64,000 nucleotides of DNA from positions 1-64,000 of the forward strand of contig JBARAD010000247.1 in NCBI GenBank assembly GCA_049791675.1. The letters run 5' to 3'. The DNA comes from Chryseosolibacter sp049791675 (GTDB taxonomy: Bacteria; Bacteroidota; Bacteroidia; Cytophagales; Cyclobacteriaceae). Position 1 is the first letter of the stretch. The number at the start of each line of letters is the position of its first letter. Made by a program: the position numbers and the translations under genes. This document shows, in pieces, positions 33,535-42,556 of the stretch. The notes beneath the pieces were generated by a model that ran no database searches, was not told the DNA's origin, and worked only from the letters and a program-made list of their open reading frames with translations.

Positions 33535-34443
33535 TTACTTTGTTAAAGGTTCGATCGGGCGTTCCTGTTCCTGCGATTTTGCCAGTGACACGAGTCCGCC
33601 AATGACTCCAAGGTTCATGGAATCCAGTGCGGAGCTGGGGACGATCACCATCGAACCTTTCTCCTTCAGGCCTTCAAATAACATGTTCATGCCGCGCAGG
33701 TGTAGTGCAACAGGGTTGTTCCGGTATTGCTCGCTTGCAGCGGCAAACTTTTCGGCAATTTCTGTTTCAGCAGTGCCCAGGATTACCCTTGCCCTGCGTT
33801 CTCTTTCCGCTTGCGCCTGCTTGCTCATGGCATCCGCAAGCGCCGGAGGAATGACAATATCCTTGATCCCCACATTCTGGCATGTGATTCCCCAGGGATT
33901 GGTATTGTGGTCGAGAACCTTTTGAAGATCTTCCGCGATCTTGTCACGGTCCTGCAGAAGATCGGCGAGCTCGTGCTTTCCAATGATGTCGCGCAGACCG
34001 GTTTGCGCAATATAGGAGATCGCCAATTCGTACTCCTGGACTTCAAGGGCGGCTTTCTCGACATCCCACACCGTCCAATAGACAACGGCATCGACATTCA
34101 CAGGAACCGTATCTTTTGTCAATGTTTGCTCAGCGAGGAAATCAGTAACCCTGATGCGCTGATCGACATATTTGTCAATGCTGTCAATGATAGGGATAAT
34201 GAAGAACAAACCGGGCCCTTTCAGTCCTTTGTAACTACCCATTCTCAGAATTACCGCTTTTTCCCACTGGTCGGCTATATGTATGGAGGACGCGATCAGG
34301 ATGGATGCTAAGATGCAGATTACCAAAGCCACGTCATTGGTTATCTGGAAGCGGTACATCGCCAGCGAAGCACTTAATAGAATCACCAGTACCGTGATGG
34401 ATATGGCGTTGAAGTAATTCTTTGTGACAACATTCTTTTTCAT
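33535..34443 (-). CDS. Slipin / stomatin-like SPFH-domain membrane protein
   Basis: Membrane-anchored SPFH protein (302 aa) that forms large rings or scaffolds in lipid domains and often regulates membrane proteases. Two hydrophobic N-terminal segments (about 12-30 and 36-54) are followed by the SPFH domain (QWEKAVILRMGSYKGLKGPG to about 225, with VPVNVDAVVYWTV), a coiled segment rich in Ala/Glu/Arg (about 205-245), and a C-terminal tail. Its ATG (34443) lies two bases from the stop of the GntR-type regulator, so the two form one operon. No NfeD partner is next to it. SPFH proteins behind a small GntR regulator suggest envelope-stress control (inference). Confidence 0.93.
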   Translation of the reverse strand: MKKNVVTKNYFNAISITVLVILLSASLAMYRFQITNDVALVICILASILIASSIHIADQWEKAVILRMGSYKGLKGPGLFFIIPIIDSIDKYVDQRIRVTDFLAEQTLTKDTVPVNVDAVVYWTVWDVEKAALEVQEYELAISYIAQTGLRDIIGKHELADLLQDRDKIAEDLQKVLDHNTNPWGITCQNVGIKDIVIPPALADAMSKQAQAERERRARVILGTAETEIAEKFAAASEQYRNNPVALHLRGMNMLFEGLKEKGSMVIVPSSALDSMNLGVIGGLVSLAKSQEQERPIEPLTK

Positions 34444-34444
34444 G

Positions 34445-34813
34445 TTAAGTCTGTTTTTTAAGTTGTGTAATCAGATCCGGCACGGAAAATCCGTAGCTAT
34501 GCGCAACGGTGACGAACTCATGGCATATGTCCTGGAGTTTTTTTCTTCTTTCTTTTTCTGACAGGTCGATGTCCACCTGGCCGATGAAGGTGCCTGTGCC
34601 CTGCTGCGTTTCAAGAATATTCTGGATTTCGAGCTCTTTATAGGCCTTGGCAATGGTGTTCAGGTTCACTTTTAATTCCACCGCCAATGCCCGCACTGTG
34701 GGCAATTGTTCGCCCACTTTCAATTTCCCGGATGCAATTCCGTATCTGATCTGATCGATCACCTGCCTGTAGAATGGTACGCCCGCTTTAGGGTCCAAAA
34801 CAAAATTTATCAT
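34445..34813 (-). CDS. YtrA-type GntR transcriptional regulator
   Basis: A 122-residue DNA-binding protein: the winged-helix GntR domain (VPFYRQVIDQIRYGIASG, then LPTVRALAVELKVNLNTIAK) fills about residues 10-75, and only a short helical tail follows, as in the YtrA subfamily, which has no ligand domain. It probably represses its own operon with the slipin gene. The frame extends upstream, but the ATG at 34813 fits the family and the promoter. A perfect 20-bp palindrome stands in its promoter. Stop and slipin start are nearly overlapping. Confidence 0.93.
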   Translation of the reverse strand: MINFVLDPKAGVPFYRQVIDQIRYGIASGKLKVGEQLPTVRALAVELKVNLNTIAKAYKELEIQNILETQQGTGTFIGQVDIDLSEKERRKKLQDICHEFVTVAHSYGFSVPDLITQLKKQT

Positions 34814-34818
34814 TGGCC

Positions 34819-34851
34819 TAAATATATAATGTACTATATATATAGTACAAA
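34819..34851 (-). promoter_or_regulatory. Promoter with palindromic operator for the GntR-slipin operon
   Basis: Minus strand: TTTG (34848-34851), 21 bases, TATATTTA (34819-34826, one mismatch from TAnnTTTG), five bases from the ATG at 34813. The perfect palindrome TGTACTATATATATAGTACA (34830-34849) fills the spacer and touches the -33 element, the position expected for a repressor operator. Short GntR proteins bind such palindromes, so autoregulation is likely. Confidence 0.7.
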
Positions 34852-35293
34852 GATACAAGTATTTTTGAATTCTCCTAATTTTAATGAATCGCGGGTTCGT
34901 CAATGGGCGACTGCGGCGGATCGTTTTTCTCTTGCGGCGAAGAATATTCGGACCATCCTGTCCGTGGGTGGGTCCATCGTGCGGGCGCATTCCCGAACAT
35001 AAGGACGGGAATAAGGCTGGATGAAGCGGAAGTCGTTCGTGCCGCTAAGGGAAGAAGTTTGATGGGTGCGTTATCTGAATGTCTGCAGGTATGCCAGCAC
35101 ATCGAATACACCCAATAGCGATTAAATAAATCGGTCTTCGTGCATTTGTGAAGGAGACACCGAATGCCTGAAGAGCGAAAAAAATCAGACTGCATGACTG
35201 TTGTTCCGGAGGGTTCGGGCTTTTTGCCAAAGGTGGAATCGGTTCGTTAATGGGACCTCGGCCGAAGATCTCTGCTAACTGAAAGTTGTCGAC
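34852..35293. other. Intergenic stretch without a supported gene
   Basis: All six frames are broken. A short minus-strand run at 35071-35118 reads GVFDVLAYLQTFR then stop, recalling the C-terminus of a c-type cytochrome, but nothing upstream continues it. It may be a decayed gene. No terminator with a T-run is found behind the GNAT gene (minus strand, stop at 35294). Confidence 0.45.
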
Positions 35294-35785
35294 TCAAGAT
35301 CCCCGGGCGGCAGATAAAAGTTTCCTGATCTGTTCCGCCTCCAGATTGCAGTTCACCCATTCGGCATCGAGTTTGGATCCGTATTTCTTATAAAAGTTGA
35401 TGGCGGGTTCATTCCAGTCCAGCACCTGCCACATCATGCCCGTGCAGTTTTCATCAAGGGCCTTCTGCATCGTGCGCTCGAAAAGCAATTTTCCCGCGCC
35501 CCTGCCGCGCGCGGATTCAGTTACAATGATATCCTCGAGGTATAGCCTCTTCCCTTTCCAGGTGGAGTAACGCCAGTAATACAGCGATAATCCGATGATC
35601 GCATCCCTTGATTCAGCAACAAAGAATCCGTAAACCGGATGAGGTCCGAAGCCATCCTCTTCCATTTTCTCAAGGGTATTGGTGACTTCATGTGGAGCGC
35701 GCTCAAAAAGCGCAAGCTCTTTCACAAGCTCGAGCACGCGCGGAAGATCTTCTTTCTGACCCGGACGGATGATGATTTGTTTCAT
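35294..35785 (-). CDS. GNAT family N-acetyltransferase
   Basis: A 163-residue acetyl-CoA-dependent N-acyltransferase of the GNAT fold. The N-terminal strand-helix (IIIRPGQKEDLPRVLELVKE), GFFVAESRDAIIGLSLYYW, and the acetyl-CoA pyrophosphate motif A (VTESARGRGAGKLLFERTMQ) are plain, followed by WNEPAINFYKKYGSKL. The layout resembles diamine/spermidine-type acetyltransferases, but the substrate is not fixed. It lies 69 bases after the prolyl oligopeptidase gene on the same strand. Confidence 0.93.
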   Translation of the reverse strand: MKQIIIRPGQKEDLPRVLELVKELALFERAPHEVTNTLEKMEEDGFGPHPVYGFFVAESRDAIIGLSLYYWRYSTWKGKRLYLEDIIVTESARGRGAGKLLFERTMQKALDENCTGMMWQVLDWNEPAINFYKKYGSKLDAEWVNCNLEAEQIRKLLSAARGS

Positions 35786-35854
35786 GAATGAATTTATTGC
35801 TTCTGAATTGGCATCCCCAAATTATCTGGAGACGCGCTCAATTCGTGTGTTATT

Positions 35855-38002
35855 TTACATTTCTTCCTTGGCGAGGGGCGGGATCACGCCCATGTTGTAC
35901 CAGGTGAACGCATATTGGTCGGCCACCACCTCAAGCGCCTTTTTCAGATTGGAGGAACCATGCCCTGACTTTGTGTCGATACGGATCAAGACAGGATTTT
36001 CTCCCGCGTGGTGCTCCTGCAACGTAGCAGCGAACTTGAATGAATGCGCGGGTACAACGCGATCGTCATGGTCAGCAGTGGTGACAAGCGTCGCGGGATA
36101 AGATACGCCTGGCTTCAGCGCATGCACAGGCGAGTACCTTTTGAGATACTCGAACATCTCCTTCGAATCTTCCGATGTGCCGTAATCATAGGCCCACCCT
36201 GCACCTGCCGTAAATTTATGATAGCGCAGCATATCCATTACACCGACAGCGGGCAGCGCGACCTTTGCGAGTTCCGGTCGCTGTGTCATCGTCGCGCCCA
36301 CCAGCAATCCTCCATTGGACCCACCCGCGATGGCGAGGTAATTATGAGACGTGTATTTTTCGGTGAAGAGATATTCTGCCGCGGCGATAAAATCATCGAA
36401 GACGTTTTGCTTGTTCATTTTCGTTCCGGCAACGTGCCACTTCTCTCCGTATTCGCCGCCACCCCGCAGGTTCGGTTGTGCATATATCCCGCCGTTCTCC
36501 AGCCACACAATACGCGAAGTGTTAAAGGCCGGATTCAGGCTCACATTAAACCCACCATAGGCGTAAAGCCATGTCGGGTTCCGGCCATTGAGTTCAATAC
36601 CTTTTTTGTGAACGATGTACATCGGTATCGAAGCTCCGTCCTTGCTCTTGTAAAAAACCTGCTTTGTCTCGTAATCGGCCGGGTTAAAATCGACGTCAGG
36701 CTTTTCATACAGCGTTGTCTTTCCAGTGGCGATATCGTATTTAAAAATCGTGGTGGGATAGGTAAACGAAGTAAATGAAAAGTATATCTCCTTCTCATTC
36801 TCCTTTCCATCAAAACCTTCGGCTTTCCCCATGCCCGGCAGCGTGACCTCCCGTTCAAGTATTCCATTCAGGCTAAACTGTTTCACAGCTGACTTGACAT
36901 CCACCATATAATGCGCGAAGATCTTTTTTCCGCCTGTGGAGGCCACCATGACATGCCCGGATTCTGGAATGAGGTCCTGCCAGTTTTCCGGTGAAGCCTT
37001 TGCAAAATCAACTTCAACGATCCGGTTGTTGGGGGCGTTCAGGTTCGTATGGATCAACAACTTCGTTCCGACGTTTGTCACCACATGGTGATCGTTGTCA
37101 AAATTACTTACGATGTTGACAAGCTTTCCATCCCGGTCCTTCAGGTCCTGAACGTACAACTCATTTCCGGTCGTGCTGGTGGCGGCGGTAACGACGAGAA
37201 AACGTTCGTCTTCCGTCACATATCCGCCCACGTAGCGTCTGGGTTGCGACTCGCCTCCAAAGATCAGTTTGTCCTGCGACTGTGCTGTGCCCAGGGTATG
37301 AAAGTAGAGTTTGTGATATTGTGTCTTTGCCGACAGCTCACTTCCCTTTGGCTTGTCATAACTGCTGTAATAAAAGCCCTCGTTGCCACGCCATGCGATG
37401 CCGCTGAATTTGATGTCGCGAAGGGTATCTTCCACCACCGCTTTGTCTGCTGTCTTGATCACAATGGCTTTTCTCCAGTCCGATCCGCCTTCTGTGATCA
37501 TGTAGGTCGCCATCGATCCGTCCTTTGTGAAGGAGATGCCGGCCAGCCCGGTCGTGCCATCTTTGGAGAAGGCGTTGGGATCTATAAATACTTCCGGCAC
37601 GCCGTCGATCTCTTTCTTGCGGTAAAGCACACTGTGATTCTGAAGACCATCGTTCTTGTAGAAGTAATAGTAATCACCTTCTCTGAAGGGAGCGCTCAGG
37701 CGCGCGTAGTTGTATAATTTTTCCAGTCTCTCCTGAATCTTGTTGCGATAGGGGATGTTGTTCAGGTATCCAAAGGTCACATCATTCTGCGCCTTTACCC
37801 ACTTTGCGGTTTCATCGGAGGTATCATCCTCCAGCCAACGGTACGGATCCTGTAGGGTCTCTCCAAAGTAATTGTCGACGGAATCCGCCTGAAAAGTTTC
37901 CGGATAGTTCACGCCTGATATCTTTTCTACGCCTTTATTACAACTGCTCATCAATATTACGCTTAAGAATGCACTCCAAATATTTGCCGTGTTCATTTTC
38001 AT
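35855..38002 (-). CDS. Prolyl oligopeptidase (family S9A), lipoprotein
   Basis: Serine peptidase that cleaves short proline-containing peptides. The 715-residue product starts with a lipoprotein signal (ILMSSC, Cys at about 21), so it works outside the cytoplasm. A seven-bladed propeller domain (about 80-430) follows YFGETLQDPYRWLEDD, and the C-terminal alpha/beta-hydrolase domain contains the catalytic Ser562 in GGSNGG, the Asp in DHDDRVVP (near 646) and His681 in KSGHG. Length is that of typical prolyl oligopeptidases plus the signal. It lies 53 bases downstream of serS and may share its transcript. Confidence 0.96.
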   Translation of the reverse strand: MKMNTANIWSAFLSVILMSSCNKGVEKISGVNYPETFQADSVDNYFGETLQDPYRWLEDDTSDETAKWVKAQNDVTFGYLNNIPYRNKIQERLEKLYNYARLSAPFREGDYYYFYKNDGLQNHSVLYRKKEIDGVPEVFIDPNAFSKDGTTGLAGISFTKDGSMATYMITEGGSDWRKAIVIKTADKAVVEDTLRDIKFSGIAWRGNEGFYYSSYDKPKGSELSAKTQYHKLYFHTLGTAQSQDKLIFGGESQPRRYVGGYVTEDERFLVVTAATSTTGNELYVQDLKDRDGKLVNIVSNFDNDHHVVTNVGTKLLIHTNLNAPNNRIVEVDFAKASPENWQDLIPESGHVMVASTGGKKIFAHYMVDVKSAVKQFSLNGILEREVTLPGMGKAEGFDGKENEKEIYFSFTSFTYPTTIFKYDIATGKTTLYEKPDVDFNPADYETKQVFYKSKDGASIPMYIVHKKGIELNGRNPTWLYAYGGFNVSLNPAFNTSRIVWLENGGIYAQPNLRGGGEYGEKWHVAGTKMNKQNVFDDFIAAAEYLFTEKYTSHNYLAIAGGSNGGLLVGATMTQRPELAKVALPAVGVMDMLRYHKFTAGAGWAYDYGTSEDSKEMFEYLKRYSPVHALKPGVSYPATLVTTADHDDRVVPAHSFKFAATLQEHHAGENPVLIRIDTKSGHGSSNLKKALEVVADQYAFTWYNMGVIPPLAKEEM

Positions 38003-38055
38003 GGGAGGTGTTGTTCAGGGTAATGGATTTGTTTACACCGATGAATGAAACTTCC

Positions 38056-39330
38056 TCAGTCAATCACTTCGAAATTCAAATACGGTTTGAGAGCCCGGGG
38101 AATTTTGATACCACCTTCCGTCTGGTTGTTTTCAAGGATTGCGGCAACAATTCGCGGAAGGGCCAGGGCGCTGCCATTGAGGGTATGCAACAGTTGGGTT
38201 TTTCCGTCTTTGTTCTTGTAGCGCAGTTTCAGCCTGTTTGCCTGGTACGTTTCAAAATTGCTGACGGAGCTGACTTCAAGCCATCGTTTTTGAGCCGCGG
38301 AATATACTTCCATGTCGTAGGTCATCGCTGAAGTAAACCCCATATCGCCCCCGCAAAGCAATAGTTTGCGGTAGGGAAGCTCGAGCTTTTCCAAAAGTCC
38401 TTGCACGTAGGCGGCCATTTCTTCCAGTGCCCGGTAAGAATTTTCCGCTGTTGTGATCTGTACGATCTCCACCTTATCGAACTGGTGCAGCCGGTTCAGT
38501 CCGCGTACATGGGCACCCCAGTTCCCTGCCTCGCGGCGGAAACAGGGCGTGTAGCCAACGTTTTTTACCGGCAGCGTTTCTTCCGTCAGGATCACGTCAC
38601 GGTAAAGATTCGTAATCGGAACCTCTGCTGTCGGGATCAGGTATAGATTGTCCAGCTGAACGTGGTACATCTGTCCCTCCTTGTCGGGAAGCTGTCCGGT
38701 GCCATACCCTGATGCTTCGTTAACGACAATCGGGGGCTGCATTTCCCGGTAACCTTGTTTCTCCGCTTCATCGAGGAAGAAGTTGATCAGGGCGCGCTGC
38801 AATTTTGCTCCCTTGCCTTTATACACAGGGAACCCTGCGCCAGCGATCTTGATACCGAGTTCAAAGTCGATGATGTCGTATTTCCGGATGAGGTCCCAGT
38901 GGGGCAGTGCATCTGCCGGGAGCGCAGGGACCTGTCCGTTTTCATGAACGACTACGTTATCATCGGGGCCGCCACCTTCCGGTACTTTTACGTTAGGAAC
39001 ATTGGGTAGCGTATAAAGGACCTTTTGAAGTTCTTCTTCGGTAGATGACAGCTCAATCCCCAGGTCGGCGATCTGCTTTTTCATCTGTGCAGTTTTCGCC
39101 TTTAGTGTCTCAGCCTCTTCTTTTTTGCCGGATTTCATGAGGTTGCCGATTTCGCGCGCAACCGCATTGGCTTCGGCCAGAAGTGCGTCCTGCTGTTGTT
39201 GGGTTTGACGCCGCTTCAGGTCAAGATCAAGAATGCCATCAACGGATTGTTCCACGTTGGGGAGCCTCCTTTTTTTCAAACCCTGAATTGCCCTGTCTTT
39301 TTCTTCCCGTAGTATTGAAACCTGAAGCAT
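38056..39330 (-). CDS. serS: Seryl-tRNA synthetase
   Basis: Class II aminoacyl-tRNA synthetase for serine (and selenocysteine tRNA where present). The 424-residue protein has the N-terminal antiparallel coiled-coil arm (about 27-105) that grips the long variable arm, then the catalytic core with motif 2 (CFRREAGNWGAHVRGLNRLHQF) in two parts around residues 270-290 and motif 3 (LNGSALALPRIVAAILEN) near the C-terminus. It has its own promoter and opposes rho. Confidence 0.97.
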   Translation of the reverse strand: MLQVSILREEKDRAIQGLKKRRLPNVEQSVDGILDLDLKRRQTQQQQDALLAEANAVAREIGNLMKSGKKEEAETLKAKTAQMKKQIADLGIELSSTEEELQKVLYTLPNVPNVKVPEGGGPDDNVVVHENGQVPALPADALPHWDLIRKYDIIDFELGIKIAGAGFPVYKGKGAKLQRALINFFLDEAEKQGYREMQPPIVVNEASGYGTGQLPDKEGQMYHVQLDNLYLIPTAEVPITNLYRDVILTEETLPVKNVGYTPCFRREAGNWGAHVRGLNRLHQFDKVEIVQITTAENSYRALEEMAAYVQGLLEKLELPYRKLLLCGGDMGFTSAMTYDMEVYSAAQKRWLEVSSVSNFETYQANRLKLRYKNKDGKTQLLHTLNGSALALPRIVAAILENNQTEGGIKIPRALKPYLNFEVID

Positions 39331-39353
39331 CTTTTGTGTGTTTAATTAGGATT

Positions 39354-39387
39354 CAAAAGTAAATTTTTTGACCGGCCTGAAGGGCAA
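39354..39387 (-). promoter_or_regulatory. Promoter for serS
   Basis: Minus strand: TTG (39385-39387), 23 bases, TACTTTTG (39354-39361, exact match), 23 bases before the serS ATG. Confidence 0.65.
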
Positions 39388-39414
39388 GCGGGGGATAATA
39401 AATTTATTTATTCG

Positions 39415-39445
39415 TTTGATAATGTTGATTTTTAGGCTATAATTG
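39415..39445 (+). promoter_or_regulatory. Putative rho promoter
   Basis: TTTG (39415-39418), 19 bases, TATAATTG (39438-39445, one mismatch). If used, rho has a leader of about 160 bases (to 39613). The leader contains a 17-codon reading frame (39537-39590). Confidence 0.5.
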
Positions 39446-39613
39446 CAACGTCATACGGCTTAATCTCTAGCCCTCTGAATTGTAGATCCCGAATTTTACT
39501 AGCTAACTTTTTGACTTCAAAAGATTTTCCTTATTGATGATTTCCGTTTCAGAACACAATTCTGTTTCCAACCAGTCACAAATCACTTAAAAACACATTC
39601 ATTTTAAAACTAC

Positions 39614-41164
39614 ATGTATACTATTGATGATCTGAACGTCAGACTTCTTTCTGAACTGAAAGAGATCGCTGAGGGGATGGGCGTAAAAAATGCCAAAAAA
39701 CTCACCAAACAAGACCTTGTTTACAAAATCCTTGATCAACAGGCGGTTTCAGGTGACCCGACACCCGAAGTAAGTGCTGCAGCGGAACCTGAACCCGAGC
39801 GCAAAATGCGTCCACGCCGCCGCGAAAATGTTGCTCCCGCTCCCCAGAAAAAGGCAGCAGAAGTGGCACCCGATGATTCGTTCGAATCAATGAATATTGA
39901 CTTCGATAATGCTGTTCCGAAATTCGATGACAAGGATTCTTTCAACGACGAAAAACCCGAGAAGGAATCGCAATCATTTGGCCAACCTTCCCGTCAGGAC
40001 CAAAGGGAAGAGAGAGTGCCCCAGGCCCAGCGGCCTTCCATCCGGGATTTTGACGGTGCGATCAGCAATGAAGGCGCACTGGAAATTATGCAGGATGGCT
40101 ACGGATTCCTCCGCTCCTCTGATTACAACTATCTTGCAAGCCCCGATGATATTTACGTATCACCTTCACAGATAAAATTATTCGGATTGAAGACCGGCGA
40201 CACGGTTAAAGGTCTGATCCGTCCTCCGAAAGAAGGCGAAAAATATTTTGCGCTCCTGAAAGTGGAATCCGTCAACGGCAAGACCACGGAAGAAATCCGC
40301 GACAGGGTTGCCTTTGAATACCTGACTCCCCTTTTCCCCGACGAAAAGCTTCGACTAAGCACGACACCGGATAATATGTCCACCCGTATCCTCGATCTTT
40401 TTGCTCCCATTGGTAAAGGACAACGCGGGATGATTGTGGCGCAGCCGAAGACCGGCAAGACCGTTCTGTTGAAAGCGATTGCCAACGCGATCGCGCAAAA
40501 TCATCCGGAAGTTTACCTGATCGTGTTGCTGATCGATGAACGCCCTGAAGAGGTGACCGACATGGCGCGCAGCGTGCGTGCAGAGGTGGTTGCGTCTACT
40601 TTTGATGAGCAGGCCGAACGCCACGTGAAAGTAGCGAGCATTGTACTTGAAAAAGCAAAACGCATGGTAGAGTGCGGACATGATGTCGTGATCCTGCTGG
40701 ACTCCATCACCCGCCTTGCACGTGCTTATAATACGGTGGTTCCTTCCTCCGGTAAGATCCTTTCCGGTGGTGTGGATGCAAACGCTTTGCACAAACCGAA
40801 ACGCTTCTTCGGCGCTGCCCGTAACGTTGAAGGTGGCGGATCCCTGACCATCATTGCTACCGCCCTGATCGACACCGGATCGAAAATGGACGAGGTTATC
40901 TTTGAAGAATTCAAGGGTACCGGTAACATGGAACTGCAGCTCGACCGCAAGCTTGCCAACAAGCGTGTGTATCCTGCCATCGATGTACCGGCTTCCGGCA
41001 CAAGACGTGAAGACCTGCTGATGCGCGAAGACGAACTGCAACGCGTTTGGATCCTTCGCAAATTCATGAGCGATATGAATTCTAACGAAGCAATGGAATT
41101 CCTGCTTCAGAAAATGAAAGGAACGAGAAACAACGAGGAGTTTTTGTTATCCATGAACGGGTAA
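39614..41164 (+). CDS. rho: Transcription termination factor Rho with disordered insertion
   Basis: Hexameric RNA translocase that ends transcription. The 516-residue protein starts with a helical N-terminal domain (MYTIDDLNVRLLSELKEIAE), then a low-complexity insertion (about 43-143, rich in Pro, Glu, Arg, Asp) that E. coli Rho (419 aa) lacks, then the RNA-binding cold-shock-like domain (EIMQDGYGFLRSSDYNY), and the ATPase with the P-loop GKT at 281-283, LLIDERPEEVTDM and the R-loop LDRKLANKRVYPAID. A similar disordered insertion in Bacteroides Rho is reported to promote phase separation. A strong terminator follows. Confidence 0.97.
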   Translation: MYTIDDLNVRLLSELKEIAEGMGVKNAKKLTKQDLVYKILDQQAVSGDPTPEVSAAAEPEPERKMRPRRRENVAPAPQKKAAEVAPDDSFESMNIDFDNAVPKFDDKDSFNDEKPEKESQSFGQPSRQDQREERVPQAQRPSIRDFDGAISNEGALEIMQDGYGFLRSSDYNYLASPDDIYVSPSQIKLFGLKTGDTVKGLIRPPKEGEKYFALLKVESVNGKTTEEIRDRVAFEYLTPLFPDEKLRLSTTPDNMSTRILDLFAPIGKGQRGMIVAQPKTGKTVLLKAIANAIAQNHPEVYLIVLLIDERPEEVTDMARSVRAEVVASTFDEQAERHVKVASIVLEKAKRMVECGHDVVILLDSITRLARAYNTVVPSSGKILSGGVDANALHKPKRFFGAARNVEGGGSLTIIATALIDTGSKMDEVIFEEFKGTGNMELQLDRKLANKRVYPAIDVPASGTRREDLLMREDELQRVWILRKFMSDMNSNEAMEFLLQKMKGTRNNEEFLLSMNG

Positions 41165-41186
41165 CCACTACGCTGTAAGATCATAG

Positions 41187-41220
41187 AAAATGCCACGCCG
41201 AAAAGCGTGGCATTTTTCTT
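41187..41220. terminator. Intrinsic terminator of rho, possibly bidirectional
   Basis: AAAATGCCACGC (41187-41198) pairs perfectly with GCGTGGCATTTT (41205-41216) around CGAAAA; T-runs flank both sides, so it can serve rho and the convergent helicase gene. A second hairpin GACCGG-AATC-CCGGTC-type lies at 41221-41236. Confidence 0.92.
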
Positions 41221-41267
41221 GACCGGAATCCCGGTCAGCGGACCGGATTTCAAATCGCAAGCCGTCA

Positions 41268-42536
41268 CTACCTTCTGCGCCTTCCGCTGCCTTTCCGCTC
41301 ATGAAAAGCGCCCTGAAAAGTTGGATCCTCTTTCTTCTTCTGCCAGTCGATCTCCTTTGCCATTTCCCTTGCTTCCACGGGTGGCGTCACGGTAATCTCT
41401 ATTTCTGAAGGGAGTTTTTTAACCGGTATTTTTTCACGTATCAGTTTCTCAATCTTATGGACATGATACATTTCCGCCGGCGTGGCAAATGTGATGGCCT
41501 TCCCCTCCTGAAAAGCGCGCCCTGTTCTGCCAATGCGGTGCACATAATCTTCATAGAGTATCGGCACATCGAAATTAATGACGTGCGATACTTTCACCAC
41601 ATCAATGCCGCGTGCGGTGACGTCGGTCGATACCATGATCCGCAAATTTCCTTCCTTGAATTCATTCACGGCATTGATCCGGGTATTCTGTCCTTTGTTG
41701 GAATGGATCACTTTTATGGGGCCATATTCTTTTCTTTCCAGGTACCTGAAAATATTGTCTGCCACTTCTTTCGTGCGCGTAAAGATCAATACCCGATTGA
41801 AGGCCTGCTCGTCTTTGAGCAAGTATTCAAGGAAATTGATCTTCGTGCGAAGGTTTGGTATGACGTACAACTCTTGCTCTACTTGTTTTGCTGTTGTGGC
41901 CTGCGGCGTGATCTCTATCCGTTGCGGGAATTCCAGAAACTCCTTTGACAACCGCTCAACCTTGTCCGGAAAGGTGGCCGAGAAAAGCAGGTTCTGACGT
42001 CTGGGCGGGATGATTTCAAATATGCGGCGCAATTGAGGCATGAACCCCATGTCCATCATCCGGTCGGCTTCGTCGAGAACAAGTATCTTGATCTGTTTGG
42101 TAATCAGTTCTCCTTTCAGATACAACTCCATGAAACGACCCGGCGTAGCGATAAGAAGGTCAACTCCAGTGGCGAGCTGCTCGGTTTGTATCCTGGGCCC
42201 GACACCGCCATAGAGCGCCAGTATCCGTAAGTCTGTGTACCGGGACAGCGCTGCAGCATGTGTAGCGATCTGCAGCGTCAATTCCTTCGTGGGCGCGAGG
42301 ACGAGTGCGCGCGGTTCTTTGCCGGTGGCAAATTTGATCTTCATCAAAATAGGCAGCAGATACGCAGCAGTTTTCCCGGTGCCGGTCTGCGCAATCCCGA
42401 TCACTTCCTGTCCTCCAAGGATCAATGGGATGCTCTTTTGCTGAATTTCAGTCGGGTTTTCAAATCCGGCATCCGCGATGGCGCTCAACAACTGTTTATT
42501 GAGATTAAAATTTTCAAATGAAGTAATTGCTGACAC
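41268..42536 (-). CDS. DEAD-box ATP-dependent RNA helicase
   Basis: RNA helicase of the RhlE/DbpA-type group that remodels structured RNA or ribosomal precursors. The 422-residue protein carries the Q motif region (FENPTEIQQKSIPLIL), motif I AQTGTGKT at 49-56, Ia PTKELTLQ, motif II DEAD near 156-159, motif III SAT, motif IV LIFTRTKE, V TARGIDV and VI HRIGRTGR, then a short basic tail (KGSGRRRR). The start is GTG at 42536 (MSAITSFENF), only 20 bases from the divergent dihydroorotase start. It converges with rho, whose terminator it shares. Confidence 0.95.
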   Translation of the reverse strand: MSAITSFENFNLNKQLLSAIADAGFENPTEIQQKSIPLILGGQEVIGIAQTGTGKTAAYLLPILMKIKFATGKEPRALVLAPTKELTLQIATHAAALSRYTDLRILALYGGVGPRIQTEQLATGVDLLIATPGRFMELYLKGELITKQIKILVLDEADRMMDMGFMPQLRRIFEIIPPRRQNLLFSATFPDKVERLSKEFLEFPQRIEITPQATTAKQVEQELYVIPNLRTKINFLEYLLKDEQAFNRVLIFTRTKEVADNIFRYLERKEYGPIKVIHSNKGQNTRINAVNEFKEGNLRIMVSTDVTARGIDVVKVSHVINFDVPILYEDYVHRIGRTGRAFQEGKAITFATPAEMYHVHKIEKLIREKIPVKKLPSEIEITVTPPVEAREMAKEIDWQKKKEDPTFQGAFHERKGSGRRRR

Positions 42537-42543
42537 TTTGGAT

Positions 42544-42551
42544 TATTTTTG
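42544..42551 (+). promoter_or_regulatory. -7 box for the dihydroorotase gene, near the start codon
   Basis: TATTTTTG, exact match, ends five bases before the ATG at 42557. With the usual distance to the transcription start, the mRNA would begin at or within a few bases of the ATG (leaderless). Confidence 0.5.
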
Positions 42552-42556
42552 CCGGA

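Noticed and set aside
35071..35118. Minus-strand fragment GVFDVLAYLQTFR resembling the end of a c-type cytochrome
   Set aside because: A stop lies just upstream in the same frame and no CxxCH motif is found nearby; the likeness may be chance.
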